Positions 1 to 10,310 of a stretch of 64,000 nucleotides of DNA are shown in pieces; position 1 is the first letter of the stretch; every line of letters begins with the position of its first letter. The DNA comes from Parathielavia appendiculata (Eukaryota > Ascomycota > Sordariomycetes > Sordariales > Chaetomiaceae): NCBI RefSeq assembly GCF_033297405.1, contig NW_026944221.1, positions 3,389,327-3,453,326 of the forward strand, read 5' to 3'. The notes under the pieces were generated by a model. The model was not told the DNA's origin. It saw only the letters and a list, made by a program, of their open reading frames with translations, and made no database searches. Position numbers and translations under genes: made by a program.

Positions 1-986
1 TTGACAGTCCAGATGCTGCTCAGCAAATCCGCCAGCTTTTGCAGGCCGCAGCAGACGGTGTTGTCAACGATATCGCCTCATCGGGACACGCCTATGCTCG
101 GAGGGCTGCGGAAGCCGGCCTGACATGGGACGCGTTTCTGAGAGAGCAAGTTAGCGGCCTGTCTCAGGTGAAGCTGGTGACTAGTCTGGCGAGCCGCCAA
201 GAATCCGACCGGCTGGAGGATGTCATCGCCAAGCTCAAACTCATTCAGCAGTTTGCTTTCGCGGGTACTATTCGCGCCGCCATCACATGCGACAGCGAGA
301 GCGTTGCCAGCAATACGGGCGCCGTGACCAGATTCTTGGACTCGCTTCCCTCCCACAAGGTCAATTTCCCGGCGCGCCAGAACCGGGAGTTTGGGAGGAA
401 CATCAAGTCCTTCTACCCCCTGCCGTACCAAGTATATTATGGTGCCCTTGCTCTGCCGACCGTATCTTACACCTCACCTGACGGTGCCCCTCTTCAAATT
501 CTCGCCTCTCTTCTGACCCACAAGCACCTGCACCACGAGATCCGCGAGAAGGGCGGTGCCTATGGAGGTGGTGCATACTCTCGCGCCGTCGACGGCATCT
601 TTGGCTTCTACTCGTACCGCGACCCTAACCCGCTTAACACGATCAAGATTATGCGGAGCGCCGGCCAGTGGGCTGTTGACAAGAAGTGGTCCGATAGGGA
701 CCTCGAAGACGCCAAGATTTCTGTATTCCAAGGCCTCGATGCCCCTCGGGCGGTCAACGAAGAGGGCATGAGTAACTTCGTTTACGGAATTACAGAAGAG
801 ATGAAGCAGAGACGCCGAGAACAACTGCTCGATGTCACCAAGGATCAGGTCCGGGAAGTTGCGCAAAAGTACATCGTCAACGCACTGAAGAAAGAGGCTG
901 AACGCCTGGTTTTCCTGGGCGAGAAGCGCGACTTCGTTGACAGGTCTTGGACCGTCAAAGAAATGGACATCAACGGGTCTTCTTAA
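1..986 (+). CDS. CYM1: Presequence protease, mitochondrial, C-terminal part (5' end outside window)
   Basis: The reading frame is open from base 3 and ends at TAA 984-986, so only about 327 C-terminal residues are present. The family (M16C metallopeptidase, Cym1/PreP/MOP112) degrades cleaved targeting peptides in the mitochondrial matrix. The visible part matches the C-terminal half of the enzyme: a REKGGAYGGG glycine-rich turn, a YSYRDPN segment of the kind that anchors substrate, and a terminal LVFLGEKRDF stretch. The inverted zinc-binding HxxEH motif belongs to the N-terminal half and is not in the window. No intron is needed in the visible part. There is no ATG near the left edge that could be the true start. 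The identity is by family resemblance; another M16C paralogue is the only realistic alternative. Confidence 0.9.
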   Translation, partial: DSPDAAQQIRQLLQAAADGVVNDIASSGHAYARRAAEAGLTWDAFLREQVSGLSQVKLVTSLASRQESDRLEDVIAKLKLIQQFAFAGTIRAAITCDSESVASNTGAVTRFLDSLPSHKVNFPARQNREFGRNIKSFYPLPYQVYYGALALPTVSYTSPDGAPLQILASLLTHKHLHHEIREKGGAYGGGAYSRAVDGIFGFYSYRDPNPLNTIKIMRSAGQWAVDKKWSDRDLEDAKISVFQGLDAPRAVNEEGMSNFVYGITEEMKQRRREQLLDVTKDQVREVAQKYIVNALKKEAERLVFLGEKRDFVDRSWTVKEMDINGSS

Positions 987-2829
987 CCTCACGCTTGGAC
1001 CCGAAGGCAACCTAGACGGCCAGCGGCGATGTATTCTTAAGAATTTGTACAACATATCGCTGATACCCTTCTCTAATACGCAGGCACGCCATCTGCTCGA
1101 ATTTTGCAGCACTGCCACAATAGCGAGAGCATTTGCCTTCAAGAGTGACTCATCGAGATCATCGAGCCCTTCCTACCCAGCATCTTCACCCCGTTCTCTT
1201 TCCTCTCCATACCAGCGTTTGGATACGATACGTCTCAATGCTCGACGCTATAGCTTTGAGACCACTGCGCGACGCGAGATCAAGACACCAGGTGCCAAAC
1301 TTTCGAACTGGTTCTGGGCTCGTTCTCTCAGAGCCGCCTTCCACAGCTTTGGACTTGCGGACTAAAGAACAGAGTACATGCTTGCTTGTTGTTACCTGAT
1401 ATATTGAGTTGACATGCGTACTCATCTAGGTACTGTACATGCACTGCTCGCGGATCCGCGGTTTAAGTTTGAGGAGCTGCTGATCGAGCTGCCGCGACGA
1501 GGAAACTTGGTGGCCTTGGCTCTCACGGATGCCGATATGGCGCAGGGACATCCAAGATCAAAGTTCCCTCGCAAGGTCTGGTGGCAGCCAGATACGGCAG
1601 ACGAGCTGCATGTGCGTGCCGTTTAAACTAGGCGTTTACGCGGTTTTGGTGAGCGATTTGCGCAGGTCACGTAGCCCTGCATCTCACGGCAACGAGCCGC
1701 GGCGTGCATCAGACCCGTACGGAAACGAATGAACACAAGCGCGCATCAATACAGCTAACTGGAGGAGTTGACGATCCCTCTTTCAATGGTTAATGCCGCT
1801 GCGCACGCCTACACCGTTACGAGTCAACCTGGACAAGGACTCAGGTTGATGTCGAGCCTTTGTTGTTGGTGCGCGATTTTTATCATTGACGCATAAGCCG
1901 TCGACCTCTCGAAACCGTCGGCTACATGGTATTGTGACGGACCTGGACCGGCAACCAAACGACCCCTCACCCTCGGGCGAAATCGATATGTCGTTACCGG
2001 TGTTTGATGGGGGGATGGTCGGATGAATCCTGCATTCCGCTTTTAGGCCCGCTGGCGCTGACCACAAGTTGCGGTGTGAAACGGCTGACCATATCCGTTG
2101 GCCGGTCTTAGCAACCACGACTCGAGAGCGGAGGAGCCGGCGGCCTCATTAGCGAGCAAGAGGGTCGTTGGTCGTTCGTCAAACCCGTATCCGGCCGAAT
2201 ATCCCAGCAAATAAAAGCTCGCTGCCGGCAGGCAGTCCCTGGATTGAGGTTAAGTTCGGCTTCGATCTCAGGTCTCCCGAATCCCATGCACATGTGCTGT
2301 GTAAAGGTACCTTGTAGTTTGGTACGTCACCAGTAAGAAATCAGAACTTAGGTACCTTCGACAAGCATCTCCTTCTGAATCGCTTCCACCGATGGTTAGC
2401 TGGCCACTCCTTCATCGTTATTGCACGTTGATCATGGGTCACGACGGATGCCTCTATGAGATTGTGAATGGCCCGCCGTATCCTTCCGGGCCCTTGGGGT
2501 TTTGGTGGTTGTGCACAGGCCATGGATTGAAATCAGGGAAAAAATCGAGCAGAACCCTCCCTGATCCCCACATTTGAATGCACAACCCACTTCCAAACCC
2601 CTCCATTAAAAACGAGCTCCAGCCCAGCTTCCAAAACTTCCATCTTTTTCACTCAACGGCTCCTTCCCAACACTTGTCTCACCTCGTCTCACTGTCGGCC
2701 CTCGTTCATCCGTGTAACAGCCACTCCATTTGCTGCGCACCAAACTGTAAGTTCTTTTCAATCAAATCACCGGTGTTTTCCTGTTGAGGCTCGTGCAACG
2801 TCACTCAAGGCACGACCCGGACTGGCGGA

Positions 2830-2925
2830 ATGGGGGTGCAGCGTGGCGTCGCGTGCAGCTGCTCAACGCAAATGGCGCTGAGGCAGAGACGGCAACAAGC
2901 AGCAAGTTGGACCCGGATATGTTAA
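2830..2925 (+). promoter_or_regulatory. Upstream ORF 1 in the putative ODC leader
   Basis: ATG at 2830 opens a 31-codon ORF ending with TAA at 2923-2925. It overlaps the start of the next upstream ORF (ATG 2919) by seven bases in another frame. It is regulatory only if the transcript starts upstream of 2830, which is inferred from base composition and not shown by the sequence. Confidence 0.35.
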
Positions 2926-3113
2926 CAATGCTCACATTGCGCTTCAAAGACCGATTTATACCCCCTCGCACCGAGACTGCCTTTGGTCTTTTCAAAGGCA
3001 CCCCCTCGACAACGGCTTTCTCGGCCGTGACCCTTGTCTCAGACGAAGATTTCAGCCTCCGAAAAACCTTCCATATCATCAACGTCCTCCCGCCACCTGC
3101 TGAGGTCGCCTAA
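2919..3113 (+). promoter_or_regulatory. Upstream ORF 2 in the putative ODC leader (64 aa)
   Basis: ATG at 2919 (a second in-frame ATG lies at 2928) opens a 64-codon ORF that ends with TAA 3111-3113, 340 nt before the ODC start. In Neurospora the ODC gene spe-1 is known to have a long leader that takes part in polyamine control. A translated upstream ORF in the same position here would fit that kind of control. Translation is inferred only. Confidence 0.4.
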
Positions 3114-3453
3114 GGAAGCCGACATTTCCTTGCTCGACGTCTCCCGCCACCAGAACCCCGAGTTCGACTCCCACAACCAGCTGCCGCATAGGACGAGTTG
3201 TGCGGTTCTTCCTCTAACCGAGGAAGAGTCGACGAAGTCTCGTCAGACCGTTCAGGGATCCGTCTGCTTCCGCCATCGACCTCCCTAACACCCGCCCGAG
3301 CACCCGTGCTGTATATTCTTACACTCTTGTCTACCGACAAGTCCGATCTCGCGCGTCTCGCCACAACAGCCGACCGCGCCTGTTAACCGGTCCTCACCGT
3401 TGAGTTTCCCACACACGTTCATTCGACATATCCCCCTCGCTAAATCTTGGGAT

Positions 3454-4902
3454 ATGGTTATGCCAACGGTTGTCACCGATCGATTCACGTCACTTGATTA
3501 TACCGACTTTACGAATAATCATGTCTTTTTGAAGGGCTGCAACAATGGGTTCTTCGACTACAATCGCCTTGGCAACCATGCCCATCATGAGGGACACAAG
3601 ATCAGCTCGCCCAAGCAGCTGATTGGCGACGCTCTTCGTGAGCGCGTTGAGGGCATTGACCCTGAGCTTTGCGAGCCCGGCGCGGAGGACACCTTCTTCG
3701 TGGCCGATCTCGGCGAGGTTTACCGCCAGCACCTGCGCTGGAAGTTGAATCTGCCGCGCGTCAAGCCGTTCTATGGTAAGGCCTATGCTGATTCTCTGAA
3801 TCCACGCTAGACAACAGAACTGACATGATTTTCAGCTGTCAAGTGCAATCCGGACACAAAGCTCTTGGGGCTGCTGTCCGCCCTCGGCACCGGTTTCGAC
3901 TGCGCCTCCAAGGCTGAAATCGAGCAGGTTCTGGGACTAGGAGTGGAACCCTCGCGCATCATCTACGCGCAGCCCTGTAAGACCAATTCGTATGTGCGCT
4001 ATGTCGCCAGCAAGGGCGTGCGCCAGATGACTTTCGACAACGCCGACGAGCTCCGCAAAATTGCGCGCCTCTACCCGGAGGCCGAGCTCTTCCTGCGGAT
4101 CCTGACCGACGACTCATCTTCCCTTTGCCGTCTCAGCCTGAAGTTTGGCGCTTCGCTCGACTCGACTGACAGCCTCCTGGCTCTGGCGCGCGATTTGGGT
4201 CTCAATGTTGTGGGCGTCAGCTTCCACGTTGGCTCGGGCGCGTCGGACCCCCGCGCGTTCCTGAAGGCGGTCCAAGATGCCCATGTTGTGTTTGGCCAGG
4301 CAGCCGTTCACGGGTTCTCGCTCAAGACGCTGGACGTTGGTGGTGGTTTCTGCAGCGACAACACGTTCGAGCAGATGGCCGGCGTGCTTCGTGCCGCGCT
4401 CGACGACTACTTCCCGGCCCACTCCGGCGTCAATATCATTGCGGAACCCGGCCGGTACTACGCTTCATCGGCCTTCACCTTGGCCTGCAATGTCATTGCC
4501 CGCCGCACCATCGAGGACGTGACGGCTTCCAGTTACATGTTGTACGTCAACGACGGCCTGTACGGCAACTTCAGCAGCATCATGTTCGACCACCAGCACC
4601 CCGTGGCCAAGGTGTTGCGCTGCGGCGGCCGCGTCTTGTACAACACGCCGGCTGCCGAGGCGACTGAGGCCGCCGACGGCATTGAGTACAGCATCTGGGG
4701 CCCGACGTGTGACGGCATCGACCGCATCACGGAGAGCATCCGGTTCCCGCAGCTGCTGGATGTCGGCGACTGGCTCTATTTTGAGGACATGGGCGCCTAC
4801 ACCATGTGCTCGGCAACCACCTTCAATGGCTTCTCTAACGACCACGATGTCATTTATGTCTGCAGCGAGGAGGGTGCGAAGGCTCTGCTGGGCCTGCACT
4901 GA
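3454..4902 (+). CDS. spe-1: Ornithine decarboxylase (2 exons)
   Basis: Exons 3454-3775 and 3836-4902 (intron 3776-3835, 60 nt) encode 462 aa. The enzyme removes CO2 from ornithine to make putrescine, the entry step of polyamine synthesis, and uses pyridoxal phosphate (PLP). The splice joins the PLP-lysine motif AVKCNPD exactly (Lys110). Other family landmarks are HVGSG from His238, AEPGRYY at 310-316 (phosphate site) and WGPTCDGID with catalytic Cys399, so all key residues are present. The start is the first ATG in frame; a second follows two codons later at 3460. No ATG lies between the upstream ORFs and 3454. The length is close to the family's usual 450-485 aa. Control by polyamines through the leader is likely from knowledge of Neurospora, not shown here. 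Confidence 0.96.
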
Positions 4903-6300
4903 GTCATTGAGGGTTGGAGAGCTTCAGGCTGTTGCGGGGGAGGACTGATAATGCGCCTGGTCTGACTTGACCTTGTCATGACGCCAGGGGTATTTACTTC
5001 GCTTCTTTCAGTTGTTTTTAGAGAACAAAATTGGGTTGAGATGGACTTGGTTCCCAGTCGAGAGTCGTTTCAAGGATCAACCATAGAAACGTTTCGTCCG
5101 TTCTTGCTCCGTTTTATGGCGATTGCGACTTGCTCGTTTCCATGGCCTGTTTTGTCGAGGATCGTGACTTCCAGCCTGGAGACGCGGCTGGAGTTTGGTA
5201 GTTCATGAGATGCACCCAGGCCGCAGTTAATGTAAGTGTGGTCATGGTGTGCAAACAAATCCGATACTGACACAGCACGGGTCAGGGCCAGGCATAATAA
5301 GTACACAGCCGGGAGGCCGCCAAAAGGACAATCCCACGGTATGACAAGCCGTGAATGGTCGCCTTGTGTTTCCATTTGTGAAATTTGATGGATTCCCGCG
5401 CCGAGCATCTCGGCGAGTCCCGCGCCATTCAACGCCTCACCGGACCATTTACGGATCCTCTCCTTCCATTTCCGGCACCGAGAGACATCGCTCTCCCTGA
5501 GCTGCCTTAGCGCCTTCTGCTCATCCATGCGAGCTCGTCGACGCCCATCCTTCTCTGATGAGTGGGTTGCTGCCTTTTCCCTCGTGTGTTTTGATGTCAG
5601 TCCCGTATAGGGGGGGTTTTGTGCTTCCTTGCCTTATGGTCCCTTTGTTTGCAGACAATAGAAGAGGACAAAACCTGCCTAGCTGAGACGTTCTTGTGCC
5701 TCCCGACTGCTCTTCTTTTCTTTGTACTACCGGCCCGGCACCATCGGGGATTGGGATGCGAACGCCGTGCCACACTACAACTGGCCCATCACTGGCACAT
5801 TTGTCGTCGTGTGCGCCCCCTCCTTCTTCTCTGCGTCTTGTTTGGCCTGTTTCGGGGTGAAAAGTGTCTTGGTGCCTGATTGGTTTTGATGCTTGGGCCT
5901 GGGCCTGGCTTCTGTTCACTCTTGATCTTCCTCGGGGTTTGTTTCGTTCATCACGCTCCTTCGAAACTATCTGAGGTGCCTGGGTCGATTTTAAACGTTT
6001 ACAAGAACCGCCTAAATTGATCGGGTTGGGCCAAATACTACTTCAATTGTTGCGGCATACCGAATAGCATCCAACGACACACTCAACCACAGCTACGATT
6101 GCAGTGCGTCCATGGACGCGGTACCATCCATCCATCCATCCATGCAACCAGCCAGGCATCCTACTACTCCATACCAACCCACCGATCGCACTTGAATTAC
6201 CATCGACGACAACACCCATCAACCAACCAAAAAACTTATCCTACCCGACCAACGGCCACCCGACGACCAAAGGTTTACATCAGGGTACCTCGATGTCAAG
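4903..6300. other. Intergenic region; 3' side of ODC and leader of PRS
   Basis: No convincing gene. The longest ORF, on the minus strand at 5070-5528 (152 codons with a real ATG), resembles no family I know and is rejected below. The segment just before the PRPP synthetase start holds a CCAT/TCCA tetranucleotide run at about 6124-6143, inside a short upstream ORF. Confidence 0.5.
6112..6195 (+). promoter_or_regulatory. Upstream ORF before PRPP synthetase (27 aa)
   Basis: ATG at 6112 opens 27 codons ending with TGA 6193-6195, 105 nt before the main ATG at 6301. Its codons 4-11 are a CCAT-type microsatellite (Pro-Ser-Ile-His repeats). It would lower or tune translation of the downstream enzyme if the transcript starts upstream of it, which is inferred. 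Confidence 0.4.
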
Positions 6301-7902
6301 ATGGTCCGCAACATCGTCATCCTCTCGGGAACCTCCCACCCGGCCTTCGTCGAATCCATCGCCTCCATTCTCGGCGTCCCGCCGTCGAGCAGAGTGCTGG
6401 CCAAGTTCTCGAGCGGGGAGACGCGGTGCGAAATTCGGGACTCGGTGCGTGGCAAGGACGTGTATATTGTGCAGAGCTTCGGGGTCGGACCCTCACCCTC
6501 CTCCAGATGCCGCCGCCGTGGTCAGCTCCGGATAGGGGCCGGAAGGGAAGCTGAGGCTCTGACGGGGGATGGTGTTGGTGGTGGTGGTGGTGGCGGTGAT
6601 GGGGAGGTCGACACTGAAATTGGGGAGGAGGTGAAGGACGCTGAGGTGGCGAAGGAGGAAGGGGTGGAGGAGACGCACACGGTCAACGACTACTTTATCG
6701 AGCTGTGCATCATGATCTCGGCCTGCAAGACGGGCAGCGCAAAGAGGGTTACGGCGGTGCTGCCGCTGTTTCCTTACTCGCGTCAGCCGGATTTGCCGTT
6801 CTCCCACGTCGGTGCGCCAAGGGTTGGGTTGTGGCATCAGCAGGAGAATGGGAACCGGTGTGGGAAGGTGGATTACATGTTTGAGAGCGTCCCTGTCACG
6901 CCGGGGCCGAATATCCCCATGACGGCTGGGCTCGTAAATGCGGGGGTTGACGTGACTGACATGATGGGAGGTGTGGCGTTGGGAAAGGAGACGCAAAGTG
7001 CGTCGAAGGAGACAGGGGAGAACGGACGGGCTTCTCCGGTTGCGGGCCACCGCCGGCAGCTGACGGGGAGCTATACCACGCATGACTACGAGAACCCATC
7101 GTTGGTTATGGCGCTGCAGGGGCAAAAGCAGTTCATGGCGCAGGCTGGCTCGCTGGTGGCGGATTTGCTGACCTGCGCCGGGGCTGACCGGATCCTCACC
7201 TGTGATTTGCACGAGAGTTCCTACCAAGGTTTCTTTGACATTCCAGGTATGCTACCCTCCCCTCAAATGTGTTGCGTAGATCGGCTGCTAATCTCAATGG
7301 CCCAGTTGACAACCTCTATGCTCGCCCGCTCCTGCAGCGCTACATCCAGCGAAAGATCCCCAACTACCGCGAGGCAGTCATCGTCAGCCCCGATGCAGGC
7401 GGCGCCAAACGCGCCACTGCCATAGCCGACAACCTCGGGCTTGCCTTTGCGCTCATCCACAAAGGTATCCCTGTTTCCTCACTTCGGCTCCCATAACCCT
7501 CACTAAGCAACCTCCCCTCCAGAACGCCGCCCGCCCAAAATCTCCGAGACACCTAAAGCAACCATGATGCTCGTCGGTGACGTGGCGTCGCGCGTCTGCA
7601 TCCTGATCGACGACCTGGTCGACACAGCAAAGACCATCACGAGAGCGGCCAATCTGCTGAAGCGCGAGGGCGCCTTGCAGGTGATTGCGCTGCTGACGCA
7701 CGGCGTGATGAGCGGCGAAGCGCTCGCGCGCATCAACGCCTCGGCGCTCGAAAGAATCGTCGTGACGAATACCGTTCCGCAGGAGAAGCATCGGGGGTTG
7801 TGCCCCAAGTTGGAGGTGCTGGATGTCAGTGGCACATTTGCCGAGGCGATTCGGCGCGTGCATCATGGCGAGAGCGTCAGTATGTTGTTTCAGTATGACT
7901 GA
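6301..7902 (+). CDS. PRS5: Ribose-phosphate pyrophosphokinase, Prs5-like (3 exons)
   Basis: Exons 6301-7246, 7306-7464 and 7523-7902 (introns of 59 and 58 nt) give 494 aa. The enzyme makes PRPP from ribose-5-phosphate and ATP for purine, pyrimidine, His and Trp synthesis. Core landmarks are SACKTGSAKRVTAVLP, FPYSRQPD, CDLHESSYQGFFDIP, SPDAGGAKRA, the PRPP loop ILIDDLVDTAKT and the C-terminal ESVSMLFQYD. Two insertions make it much longer than a usual PRS (about 320 aa). One, after YIVQSF, holds a run of seven glycines and acidic residues. The second, about 100 residues, lies between GLWHQQ and PSLVMALQ. Two such insertions are known in yeast Prs5, which joins other Prs subunits in a complex and has been linked to cell-integrity signalling. 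The GPSPSSRCRRRG stretch at the start of the first insertion looks unconserved. The Prs5 assignment rests on the insertions and is less sure than the family. Confidence 0.92.
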
Positions 7903-8261
7903 TCCAACTTGATGATGGAGGCAACTGGGTTGGAGAGAGGTCGGCCTGCGGTATGGGCCAGATATGGAAGAAGAGTGCTCTTTGTAGCCTGTCGGCTTGA
8001 GGCTTACCGGGATAGCGAATACGGATGGGACAGAGATGTCGGATGTTGCCGTGTTCTTTGTTACCCGGGATATCGGGGAAGGAGATTGTCTGGTCTGGAA
8101 TACGATAATACGGAGAGGTATTCCGGCCAGAGTTTATAATACCCCCGCTTCAAAAAGACATCCCGAAGCCCTCAAGGTCAGATCGAGCACGTCGCTTGAG
8201 CAGCTCCTAGTCTCTGGCTTCATGACATGCCCTCATTTACTGCCTATGAGACATATGCATT

Positions 8262-8303
8262 GGCTCCCACTAGAGAGACGGACCCGTCTCTCTAGTGGGA
8301 GCC
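8262..8303. repeat. Perfect inverted repeat, 20-bp arms, 2-nt loop
   Basis: Left arm 8262-8281 begins GGCTCCCACTAGAG; right arm 8284-8303 is its exact reverse complement; the loop is two bases (8282-8283). The palindrome is flanked on both sides by the direct repeat TATGCATTGG (8254-8263 and 8305-8314; the left copy overlaps the arm by two bases). It lies about 400 nt past the stop of the PRPP synthetase gene. It could be a strong RNA hairpin in a 3' tail, a small inverted insertion, or a template-switch product. Confidence 0.85.
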
Positions 8304-9836
8304 GTATGCATTGGATGGATGTGTCAGCAGCGCCTGTGGCTGTGTTTCTGTAGTGGAAATGACCCAGGCGGCTTCAGAAACTTGGCGAATAAATGGCCGC
8401 TAGAAGCGTGAGGCAGAGATCATGATGCTGAAAAAGGATCTGCTAGGAGCAGAGATGGGACCAGGCCATGACGTTGCGCAAGTAAATGGTGAATGGATCA
8501 AGTTTGCCAAGGCCGGGTGACAGATGAACTGCCGCCGACTCCTGCGCTTCATCAATGCAGCCATGTATGTACCGATATAGAGTGCCTAGAATGGAGCGAT
8601 GTGTTCTGCATGGTGAGATGATCAAACACAAGGATCGATCCTGCGTCGCTATAGAGGCACTGAAGCACAATGAGGATTGAGTCTCGCAACTCGGCTTCTC
8701 TGCTGCGAATGGTCTGCCCTCCAAAATGTCGTAGCTCAGGTTGGCTGAGAACAGGAAGAGATGCAGGGCTCTCATTCAACGCGAAACGACGCGGGACAAG
8801 TACGACAGAGCGTGTTGATTGGTCAAGTTCTTGCTGCAGGTAGTGCAGCCTGCCAAGCATTTATTTTCAGCCATTCAAACGGATCCCCCACACGCCCCCC
8901 ACCGTGACTCTCATGCATACAAGCCATCAAAACAACAACAAAAGTTAAAGAGAGACGAACCAGAAAGGGGGGGTTGTATGCGCGACGATGACCAGGTTGT
9001 GTGGCGTCAAATTCATCTCGTACATCAATCGCTCATCATGCTAGAGGAAGATTTAATGAAGATATGCCCATCTTTCTTAAACGCGCCTACACGGTAGACC
9101 AAGTTGTCCGTCTCGTTGTTCTGCAAGTCGGCAAAGCGAAGCCAAGTTGGGGTGGATGTCCCACAACCCAACCTCTGAGGCCAGGAGGTTGGGCAACGGC
9201 ACCGTTGTGCTTGGAGTCGGGAGTTACCACTTATCGGCTAGCTACTATGTATATTGACTTGCTGCTGCAAAGCGATATCTTTGCTATTAGCGATTCAGAC
9301 GATCCGGCTCAAGAACACTCTAACCGGCACTGTCCTGGAGGTACAGTACTATGTAGAGAGATGAAAACACCACGCATAGCATCTTGAACGCGGCTGGAAT
9401 TGACATGACAGTTACCCGCCCACCGCGGCTGCAACGCCAAGCGGCTAGTGGATGTTTTGATGGACCGTGCATCCTGGGATGGGCGAATGACGGCGGAGCG
9501 CGTCTGCGTGCCAATGTAATCTTGAAATTACCGTTGGGACGTTGAAATGACTCCTCAGGATGGTAGAATTTATGGCACAATAGGATTCACACGGCGGTAA
9601 TTACTGTCAGATAATAGGAACAAACAACAGCAGTCGCGGTAGGACTGGACCACGCTAGCCAAGCCTACCAATACGCAGGGGTGGTAGTACCCTCCATGAC
9701 CCTTCCAACCTCATTCCTTCTCTCAACCACACCTTTCTTCGCCTTGCCACACCATCACCACCATCATCGTCGATATCTCGCATTCCCCGCTCTCCAGGTT
9801 TCCGACCCAACATACTCGAGATACGGCACTCCTGAG

Positions 9837-9848
9837 ATGGATTCCTGA
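9837..9848 (+). promoter_or_regulatory. Minimal upstream ORF (MDS) in putative CDH1 leader
   Basis: ATG GAT TCC TGA at 9837-9848, just after the C/T-rich probable start region. Its inclusion in the mRNA is inferred. Confidence 0.3.
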
Positions 9849-10252
9849 CCTCCGGAGCCTCCTATCGACCTAACCGCTTGGGCCACTGCCCGGTGCTCTG
9901 TTGCCCCGCCATCGACCCAACGACGTTAACGAGCCCAACCGGTTGTGCGCGCCATTCTTCACCTGCGTCGCGTCGCTGCGCCGACCAGTTTACCCGCTTT
10001 ACAAACGGCAACGCAAGCTCAGGAGGCGCCATTGTCCAATTTATCCTGCGACGACATCAAGCCAGCAGCACACTCCTTTTGGAGGATCGAGTCTCGCATT
10101 TGAGCTATTCGGAACAGAACAGAGGTCATATTGCTTGAGAGTTCACGATCATTAAAGCGCTCTACGTGTTTCAATAATTAGCGCACAACCTCCTGCCGTC
10201 CACACGATACCGGAAAACAGCACGCGACCTCCGCGGCACAACATTTTGTCGC

Positions 10253-10285
10253 ATGGTCGCTCGCCTTGCAAACATCGACCTCTAA
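10253..10285 (+). promoter_or_regulatory. Ten-codon upstream ORF just before CDH1
   Basis: ATG at 10253 encodes ten residues and stops with TAA at 10283-10285, only 25 nt before the CDH1 ATG at 10311. Such a close upstream ORF would allow little reinitiation and could keep Cdh1 output low. It is visible in the sequence; its use is inferred. Confidence 0.4.
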
Positions 10286-10310
10286 ATATCCTGTCTTCAT
10301 TTTCTCTAGA

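Larger units (their letters stand above)
987..3453. other. Intergenic region and long ODC leader
   Basis: No gene is seen in 987-2580; the short ORFs there have no recognisable protein character. From about 2580 to 2760 the + strand is rich in C and T with few G, as is common around fungal transcription starts. If transcription starts there, the ODC message has a leader of roughly 700-850 nt. A GTAAGT at about 2750 could open a leader intron, but no single acceptor stands out. Two upstream ORFs (2830-2925 and 2919-3113) lie in this leader and are listed separately. No further ATG occurs between 3114 and the ODC start at 3454. Confidence 0.5.
7903..10310. other. Intergenic region with hairpin repeat and CDH1 leader
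   Basis: No protein gene is recognised. A perfect 20-bp inverted repeat lies at 8262-8303 (separate entry). A C/T-rich stretch at about 9690-9790 suggests that CDH1 transcription starts near there, leaving a leader of about 500 nt. Two short upstream ORFs in that leader are listed separately. The rest (8320-9680) shows nothing I can assign. Confidence 0.5.

Noticed and set aside
5070..5528. Minus-strand ORF of 152 codons with a true ATG, downstream of ODC
   Set aside because: No family resemblance, no splice context and long random ORFs are common in GC-rich DNA. RNA-seq on the minus strand would settle it.
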